Positions 59,342 to 64,000 of a DNA stretch of 64,000 nucleotides are shown here, piece by piece. A program made the translations under genes and the position numbers. The stretch is taken from NCBI GenBank assembly GCA_052061695.1, contig JBPZEY010000001.1; one strand, given 5' to 3'. Below the pieces are notes generated by a model. That model saw only the letters and a program-made list of their open reading frames with translations. It was not told where the DNA came from and did no database searches. Within the stretch, counting starts at the first letter, position 1. Every line of letters begins with the position of its first letter. The stretch comes from Alkalicoccus luteus (GTDB lineage Bacteria; Bacillota; Bacilli; Bacillales; Salisediminibacteriaceae).

Positions 59342-60103
59342 TTAAGAGCGGTGCTTATGGAGAACGTCCAGGCCTCCTGTCACTTCAATAACACTGCCCG
59401 TGATCATATCAGCTTTGTCATCTAAGAGAAACATGACCGTCCTGGCTATATCTTCCCCGGTGCCGCTTCGCCCAACCGGCGTTTTATCGTCGGGCTGACT
59501 GCGCGAATAATCAATCGAACTTTCCTTCATCTCATCAAGAATTTCACCGGGGCATACCATATTGGCAGTGATCCCGTTCGGCGCTTCCTCAATTGCCAGT
59601 GATTTTGTTAAAGAAGCAAGCCCTGCCTTCGATGCTGCGAAGGCTGCGCGAAACAGCCACCCCGGTGAGTGGTCGGCCCCTTGAAAGCCATATGTAACCA
59701 CCCGGCCGAACTGCTGCTCCCGCATAACAGGTATCACTTTTTTCAGTAAATAGAATGCTGCATTTAAGTTGCCGTTGATCATTTCATGCCATTCGCTGTC
59801 CTCATAGTCAGCGAGAGCTTTGCGTTCAAAGATGTAGGGACCGGCGTTCAGAAGAAGCACATCAATTCTGCCGAAACGCTTCAGCCCTTCGTCAGCAAGC
59901 CGGTTCAGATCCTCTTTGTTCTGGACATCTCCCTGCACGAACTGAATTTGATCGCCATAATCCTGCCAGTCTTTCTGTCTTTCACGCACCGCTTCTATAT
60001 CCGAACGGTAATTCACGGTTACTGCGTAGCCGGCCTTCAGCATCGTTTCCGTCATTTTTCTGCCAAGACCTTTCGTTCCAGCCGTAATAATAGCATGCCG
60101 CAA
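59342..60103 (-). CDS. SDR-family protein lacking the usual catalytic Ser/Tyr (YtkK-like)
   Basis: The 253-residue protein has the short-chain dehydrogenase fold: cofactor loop TAGTKGLGRK, NAG motif (LLLNAGPY), and the C-terminal ITGSVIEVTGG. The expected YxxxK is FAASKAGLASL, so the catalytic tyrosine is phenylalanine, and the serine position reads VVTYGFQGAD. It may bind but not reduce a substrate, or act by other residues. It could be the counterpart of B. subtilis YtkK, near ytkL. I chose a TTG start at 60103 because AAGGTGG lies just upstream; an ATG six codons earlier has no ribosome site. Confidence 0.75.
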   Translation of the reverse strand: MRHAIITAGTKGLGRKMTETMLKAGYAVTVNYRSDIEAVRERQKDWQDYGDQIQFVQGDVQNKEDLNRLADEGLKRFGRIDVLLLNAGPYIFERKALADYEDSEWHEMINGNLNAAFYLLKKVIPVMREQQFGRVVTYGFQGADHSPGWLFRAAFAASKAGLASLTKSLAIEEAPNGITANMVCPGEILDEMKESSIDYSRSQPDDKTPVGRSGTGEDIARTVMFLLDDKADMITGSVIEVTGGLDVLHKHRS

Positions 60104-60193
60104 TTCCAAAACCACCTTCATCTTGTGATATATCTATTGTCGCTGAATCCGTCTTTGTTCTCAACTGCAACGCATTAAAGTAGCTGATAATGC

Positions 60194-60218
60194 GTTTTCA
60201 TTCCATTTTTTCGGGAAT
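60194..60218 (+). promoter_or_regulatory. Sigma-B-like promoter of uspA
   Basis: GTTTTC (60194-60199) and GGGAAT (60213-60218) with 13-base spacing resemble the general-stress consensus GTTTAA-12/14-GGGWAW. A sigma-A extended -10 TGGTAGAAT lies ten bases further on. Both would drive uspA. Confidence 0.5.
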
Positions 60219-60282
60219 AAGTATGGTAGAATGACAATATAACCGGGTAAACCGGCACTTTGGGAAATGGGAGGCGTTACTA

Positions 60283-60741
60283 ATGTCTGTTCGTTATTCT
60301 AACATTCTCGTTGCTGTTGATGGCTCTGATGAAGCAAAGCGCGCTTTTCGCAAAGCCGCCCTTCTGGCGAAAGATCACGACGCCAAGCTCTTACTTGCCC
60401 ACATTGTCGATACAAGGACTTTCGCCTCGGTTGAACACTACGACCGCACGATCTTTTCAGAAGCCGAGCAGTATGCCAAAGACATGCTTAATGAGTACAA
60501 AAAGCTCGCTGAAGATCAAGGCTTAACGGATGTCACCCTCATTTTGGACTACGGTTCTCCAAAGGTAAAAATCGCGAAAGATGTCGCTAAAAAGCATGAA
60601 GTGGATTTAATTGTCACCGGTGCGACCGGCTTGAACGCTGTAGAGCGGTTCCTGATCGGCAGCGTATCCGAACACATTACGCGTCATGCGAAGTGCGACG
60701 TATTGATCGTCCGTACAGAAAATGCTACAGATGGACGCTAA
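60283..60741 (+). CDS. Universal stress protein (UspA family)
   Basis: The 152-residue protein is a single-domain UspA fold that should bind ATP. It starts ILVAVDGSDEAKRAFRKA and ends with the nucleotide motif GATGLNAVERFLIGSVSEHI followed by CDVLIVR, the G-2x-G-9x-G-S/T pattern of ATP-binding members. Such proteins are made in stress and starvation; the exact role is unknown. GGGAGGCGTTACTA precedes the ATG. It is a single gene with its own promoter and terminator. Confidence 0.9.
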   Translation: MSVRYSNILVAVDGSDEAKRAFRKAALLAKDHDAKLLLAHIVDTRTFASVEHYDRTIFSEAEQYAKDMLNEYKKLAEDQGLTDVTLILDYGSPKVKIAKDVAKKHEVDLIVTGATGLNAVERFLIGSVSEHITRHAKCDVLIVRTENATDGR

Positions 60742-60757
60742 TTCACGAGTAAACATA

Positions 60758-60788
60758 AACCGCCTGCGCAATGTGCGCAGGCGGTTTT
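60758..60788. terminator. Terminator between uspA and desR
   Basis: AACCGCCTGCGCA and TGCGCAGGCGGTT arms around ATG, then TT on the plus strand; the two genes converge. Confidence 0.87.
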
Positions 60789-60804
60789 AACGTGCAGCAA
60801 CCCA

Positions 60805-61404
60805 TTAATCGAGCCATCCTTCTTCCCGGCAAAGGGTGACAGCTGCAATCCGGTTGGGCACTTCCAGTTTATCAAGAATAGACGAAATATAATTTCGAAC
60901 CGTGCCGTTCGTTAAATAAAGGCCGGCAGAAATCTCCTTCGTTGTCTGCCCATCCGCGATCAGCTTCATGACCTCTTTTTCCCTGTCTGTAAGCGGATTA
61001 GGTGTACTGTAGGCAATATCAATCAGCTCCGGCGCGTATACTTTGCGCCCGCTCATAATCGTGCGGATTGAATTGGCCAGCTCTTCGCTGGGACTGTCTT
61101 TGAGCAGGTAGCCGCTCACACCGGCTTTTCTTGCACGCTGAAAATAGCCGGAACGAGCAAACGTAGTCAGAATGATAATTTTACAGGGATGATCCGCCAG
61201 CTCTTCTGCCGCATCCAGACCTGTTTTAGACGGCATTTCAATGTCCATCATGCACACATCCGGATTCAGCGTGCGTACTAACTCCACTGCTTCCTCGCCG
61301 TTTTCTGCCTTTCCGACAACCTCCATGTCTTCTTTTAGACCAAGCAGGGTTCCTAGAGCCCCAAGCAGCATCTGCTGGTCTTCAGCAAGTACAATTCGAA
61401 TCAT
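60805..61404 (-). CDS. desR: Response regulator DesR
   Basis: DesR is the NarL-type regulator that activates the fatty-acid desaturase gene in the cold after phosphorylation by DesK. The receiver has DVCMMDIEMP with the phosphorylated Asp54 (as in B. subtilis DesR), and the LuxR-type helix-turn-helix is LTDREKEVMKLIADGQTTKEISAGLYLTNGTVRNYISSI. The 199 residues are full length. GAAAGGAGCAGCC precedes the ATG, which overlaps desK by four bases. Confidence 0.92.
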   Translation of the reverse strand: MIRIVLAEDQQMLLGALGTLLGLKEDMEVVGKAENGEEAVELVRTLNPDVCMMDIEMPSKTGLDAAEELADHPCKIIILTTFARSGYFQRARKAGVSGYLLKDSPSEELANSIRTIMSGRKVYAPELIDIAYSTPNPLTDREKEVMKLIADGQTTKEISAGLYLTNGTVRNYISSILDKLEVPNRIAAVTLCREEGWLD

Positions 61405-62537
61405 AACGGCTGCTCCTTTCTAACCGGCTGCACGATACGCGGAATCCGCATAAACAGGCTTGTGCCATCATTCGATACGATGTCGAGCGTTCCATTTACA
61501 AACTCCAGTCGTTCCTTCATTCCTTGAATTCCGCTTTCATTCTGCTGCACTGTATGAAGCGAAAAACCGCTGCCGTTATCTGTTACTTTCACCAAAATTT
61601 CACCCGCTGAATCCAAAATCGAAATCTCGCACAGCGTTGCCTTGCTGTGTTTGACGATGTTTGTGACCGCTTCTTTCAGACACATGCTGAGCGTGTTTTC
61701 TGCGAGCAGCGGCACTTCCTTCAGCTCCGGACTGCCTGATACGTGTAAGTGGATTCCGGCTATTTCCAAGATCTCCTGCACATGCCGCATTTCTTCTGCA
61801 AGCCGCGTTCCCCGCATATCCGATACGAGCTCACGAACTTCTTTCAACGCAAGCCGGGCGGTGCGGTTAATATCGCCGATCTCTTTCTTGGCTTCCTGGC
61901 CGTTGATCTCAATCAGCTTTTCCGCAAGGTCGCTTTTCAACCCTATCAGCGAGAGCTTTTGACCGAGTGTGTCATGCAAATCTCGGGCTATGCGCTGGCG
62001 CTCTTCCATGACGATCAGCTGGGAGATCTTTTTATTAGCGTCCTTGAGTTCCCCTTCGAGCTTCTCCTGCTTTTTTCGTAAATATATCGTAAACGGAAGA
62101 AGCAGGATGCCAATCAGACTGATAACGATAAACGGCAGCTGCATCATGAAAATCTCACTTTGGATATAAAAGCCGAAAGCAGCAGATGATACGCCTGCCA
62201 CAACGTTTAACGTGTACAGCAGAACGAATTCACGGCGCTGCGTGATATTTCCGATAAAGAAGGCCAGAAATAAAAAGAAATAAATGTACCCGAAGTACAG
62301 CGTCATCCCGATACTTACGGTCAGTTCAATACCGACTGCCGCATAAACAATCGAGCCCCGTTTTACAAAAGAAAAACGGTAAGCCGCGAAAAAAATGATG
62401 ATCATCAGCACCCCTGCTACAATTTCACGCGGGGCGGAATTGGCAATAACGAAATAAAACGGCAGCAGACAGAATATAATCCAGGCATACAAACTCAAGC
62501 CGGTGTGCTGCGGAAATATGTGAAACCAGTTTTTCAT
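61401..62537 (-). CDS. desK: Membrane thermosensor histidine kinase DesK
   Basis: DesK senses membrane thickness and fluidity and switches from phosphatase to kinase in the cold. The 378 residues show four to five membrane segments up to about 155 and a linker, then the HisKA_3 helix with RIARDLHDTLGQKLSLIGLK; the phosphorylated histidine falls at H188, the same number as in B. subtilis DesK. The ATPase has EAVTNIVKHS and DNGSGF. I chose the ATG at 62537 for GGGAGAGG upstream; the open frame is 14 codons longer. It precedes desR. Confidence 0.92.
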   Translation of the reverse strand: MKNWFHIFPQHTGLSLYAWIIFCLLPFYFVIANSAPREIVAGVLMIIIFFAAYRFSFVKRGSIVYAAVGIELTVSIGMTLYFGYIYFFLFLAFFIGNITQRREFVLLYTLNVVAGVSSAAFGFYIQSEIFMMQLPFIVISLIGILLLPFTIYLRKKQEKLEGELKDANKKISQLIVMEERQRIARDLHDTLGQKLSLIGLKSDLAEKLIEINGQEAKKEIGDINRTARLALKEVRELVSDMRGTRLAEEMRHVQEILEIAGIHLHVSGSPELKEVPLLAENTLSMCLKEAVTNIVKHSKATLCEISILDSAGEILVKVTDNGSGFSLHTVQQNESGIQGMKERLEFVNGTLDIVSNDGTSLFMRIPRIVQPVRKEQPL

Positions 62538-62682
62538 ACGGCACCTCTCCCTATCTGACGGTCCCCCGGAGTAAACCATGACACGTCAGTACCCGGCTGT
62601 ACAGCATGCAGCCGGATCTTCCTCTATTGTATCAAAAAGCAGGTCCTGCAGGGAGCCGCCGGACCTGTGAACCGCAATTTTA

Positions 62683-62719
62683 AGAAGAAGCCGCCCTCCA
62701 AAGCGGAGAGACGGCTTCT
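62683..62719 (-). terminator. Terminator of des
   Basis: On the minus strand GAAGCCGTC and GGCGGCTTC arms around TCTCCGCTTTGGAG, followed by TTCTT, between des and desK. Confidence 0.7.
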
Positions 62720-62726
62720 CAATTGG

Positions 62727-63770
62727 TTATGCTCCCTTTCGTGTCTTAACAGGAGAAGTCGGCTTGGCCGGTACAGCTCTGATTTTTCTGGCTGCTTGGT
62801 AGCCGGTAAACCGTTTGTTCTTCTCATCGTACAGCCGAAAGTTGACGGCTTTTAAACTCGTCCAGAGCGTAATCGTGGTCACCTTTTGCAAAGGCTTTGT
62901 GTTTTCATGTGTCTGCTCAAGCCGATAGTTTGGAACCTTCGGGCTGAGATGATGGACGTGATGGTAGCCGATGTTGCCGGTCAGCCATTGTACCACTTTC
63001 GGCAGCTGATAGTAAGAGCTGCCGTCGACTGCCGCTTTGACAAAATCCCACTCTGATTCATTCTCGAAATAGGAATCCTCAAACTGATGCTGGACGTAAA
63101 ACAGCCAAATACCGAGAGCTCCGGAAATGAAGAGGATCGGCAGCTGAACAAGCAGGAATGCCTGCAGGCCTACAGCCCAGATCAAAAGACCGTACACGAC
63201 TGCGATCGTAGCTGTTATCAGGTGTGTATTTAAACGCTCTTTCGTTTTAGCTCCGCGGCGGTTAAACCGGTTGTCAATCAGAAAGAGAAAAATGGGCCCG
63301 AGTCCGAACATAACGATCGGATTCCGGTAAAGCCGGTAGGACATTCGCTGCCAGAATCCGGCAGCCGCATATTCCTCCACCGTCATAATCCATATATCTC
63401 CTGTGCCGCGCTTGTCCAGATTTCCGCTCGTTGCATGGTGAATCGTATGGCTTCGTTTCCATTTATCAAAAGCAAAGTGTGTGATCACACCTGTTAAAAA
63501 TCCGACTGCCTTATTCGCCTTTGCGCTCTTAAAAAAGGAACCGTGGGTACAATCGTGGAAAATGATAAACGTCCGTACGACAAAGCCTGCTGCGACGATG
63601 ACTAATGGCAGGGTCAGCCAGTAAGAAACGGAAAGGCTCATGTAGGCTCCGTACCAAAGAAGAACGAGTGGCACGATCGAATTGACCATCTGCCAGATGC
63701 TCTTTTTTGTATCCGATGCTGCGAATGGTGCGACGCTCTTTTTAAGTTCTGCTAACTGTTGCCGGCTCAT
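62727..63770 (-). CDS. des: Acyl-lipid fatty-acid desaturase Des
   Basis: Des introduces a double bond into membrane phospholipid acyl chains, which restores fluidity after cold shock. The 347-residue integral membrane protein has the three histidine boxes HDCTHGS, HTIHHA and HHVHH that bind the di-iron centre, between several hydrophobic segments. I chose the second ATG (63770), because the AGGAGG site is seven bases upstream of it but only one base before the first ATG. It is followed by desK and desR. Confidence 0.94.
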   Translation of the reverse strand: MSRQQLAELKKSVAPFAASDTKKSIWQMVNSIVPLVLLWYGAYMSLSVSYWLTLPLVIVAAGFVVRTFIIFHDCTHGSFFKSAKANKAVGFLTGVITHFAFDKWKRSHTIHHATSGNLDKRGTGDIWIMTVEEYAAAGFWQRMSYRLYRNPIVMFGLGPIFLFLIDNRFNRRGAKTKERLNTHLITATIAVVYGLLIWAVGLQAFLLVQLPILFISGALGIWLFYVQHQFEDSYFENESEWDFVKAAVDGSSYYQLPKVVQWLTGNIGYHHVHHLSPKVPNYRLEQTHENTKPLQKVTTITLWTSLKAVNFRLYDEKNKRFTGYQAARKIRAVPAKPTSPVKTRKGA

Positions 63771-63803
63771 AATCATTCCTCCTGATGGTTGTTCAATACG
63801 TTT

Positions 63804-63869
63804 AGTTTACATCCATACAACTCCATCAGGTAGGCATAGCTGTCAGTCTGTTCATATGACATTTGTCAT
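63804..63869 (-). promoter_or_regulatory. des promoter with DesR-site-like palindrome
   Basis: ATGACATTTGTCAT (63856-63869) is an inverted repeat with ATGACA/TGTCAT arms. Its centre lies about 55 bases upstream of a TAAACT -10-like hexamer (63804-63809). There is no good -35, as expected for a promoter that needs an activator. DesR protects a comparable region upstream of B. subtilis des; the exact site here is inferred. Confidence 0.5.
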
Positions 63870-63889
63870 CTTTTTGTTTCCATGCTGAA

Positions 63890-64000
63890 CGGCACGCACG
63901 CGCAAAGCCGTGCTCTTCTCCTGCTTAGAAGCTCACGGCCATCTCGATAAGCGGAGCAACACCTGCCTGGCGAGTCCATGTTTACAGCATAAATAGAGCC
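63890..64000. other. Window edge with no recognised feature
   Basis: I see nothing that can be supported in the last 110 bases. Confidence 0.5.

Noticed and set aside
1..64000. Search for CRISPR arrays, tRNA genes, prophage, transposases or defence islands
   Set aside because: None seen: no regularly spaced repeats, no tRNA-like cloverleaf, and no phage, transposase or restriction genes among the coding regions.

Overview
The window is a stretch of core chromosome from a Bacillaceae member (Firmicutes). Gene order follows the Bacillus subtilis lcfA–uspA segment: lcfA, yshE, mutS2, polX, zapA, rnhC, pheTS, ysdABC, rplT-rpmI-infC, thrS, dnaI-dnaB-nrdR, speD, gapB, coaE, mutM, polA, phoPR, mdh-icd-citZ, pyk-pfkA, accDA, malic enzyme, dnaE, nrnA, ytpI, ytoI, ytkL. 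It ends with a cold-sensing des-desK-desR locus. Base composition near 50% GC and rather acidic proteins fit a halo/alkaliphilic genus; the genus itself is a guess. Most genes lie on the minus strand. I see no tRNA, rRNA, CRISPR array, prophage or insertion sequence.

Layout. 1-5.8 kb: end of a fatty acyl-CoA ligase gene with a FadR-type operator, then yshE, mutS2 and polX. 5.9-12.5 kb: cvpA-zapA, rnhC on the opposite strand, and the T-box controlled pheST genes with an RNA methyltransferase. 12.5-20.8 kb: a YitT transporter-like protein, peptidase ysdC, dUTPase, ysdB (with a sigma-W-like promoter), and the translation block infC-rpmI-rplT (L20-type leader, AUU start) beside T-box controlled thrS. 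20.8-25.6 kb: mqnC of the futalosine menaquinone route, then dnaI, dnaB, nrdR and an unknown gene. 26-33.6 kb: speD, gapB (paired CcpN boxes), an eRF1-like protein, coaE, mutM, polA. 33.8-45.2 kb: phoPR, a MaoC-type protein with a cre site, the citZ-icd-mdh tricarboxylic-acid genes, ytwI, fxsA, pyk, pfkA. 45.2-52.6 kb: accDA, a GntR regulator, NADP malic enzyme, and dnaE behind a LexA-like box. 52.8-64 kb: nrnA, ytpI, ytoI, an unknown lipoprotein, ytkL, an Xaa-Pro peptidase, a gene-free region of about 840 bases, an unusual SDR protein, uspA (sigma-B-like promoter) and desR/desK/des.

The genes cover central carbon flow (PEP, pyruvate, malate, citrate, malonyl-CoA), DNA replication and repair (dnaB, dnaI, dnaE, polA, mutM, mutS2, polX, rnhC, dUTPase), and translation. 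The regulatory DNA is well preserved: two T-boxes, an L20-type leader, and sites resembling FadR, CcpN, CcpA, LexA, DesR, sigma-B and sigma-W signals can be read directly.

Three observations stand out. First, the sporulation genes that sit in this block in B. subtilis (sspI, ytxC, ytaF, ytvI, ytrH, ytrI) are all missing while the housekeeping genes around them are kept, which suggests a lineage that has lost sporulation. Second, a structured intergenic repeat occurs in three copies, each ending at a terminator-like hairpin. Third, the speD leader contains a C-tract able to pair with the gene's own ribosome binding site. I found no convincing new defence or mobile system; the window is mostly ordinary core genome.
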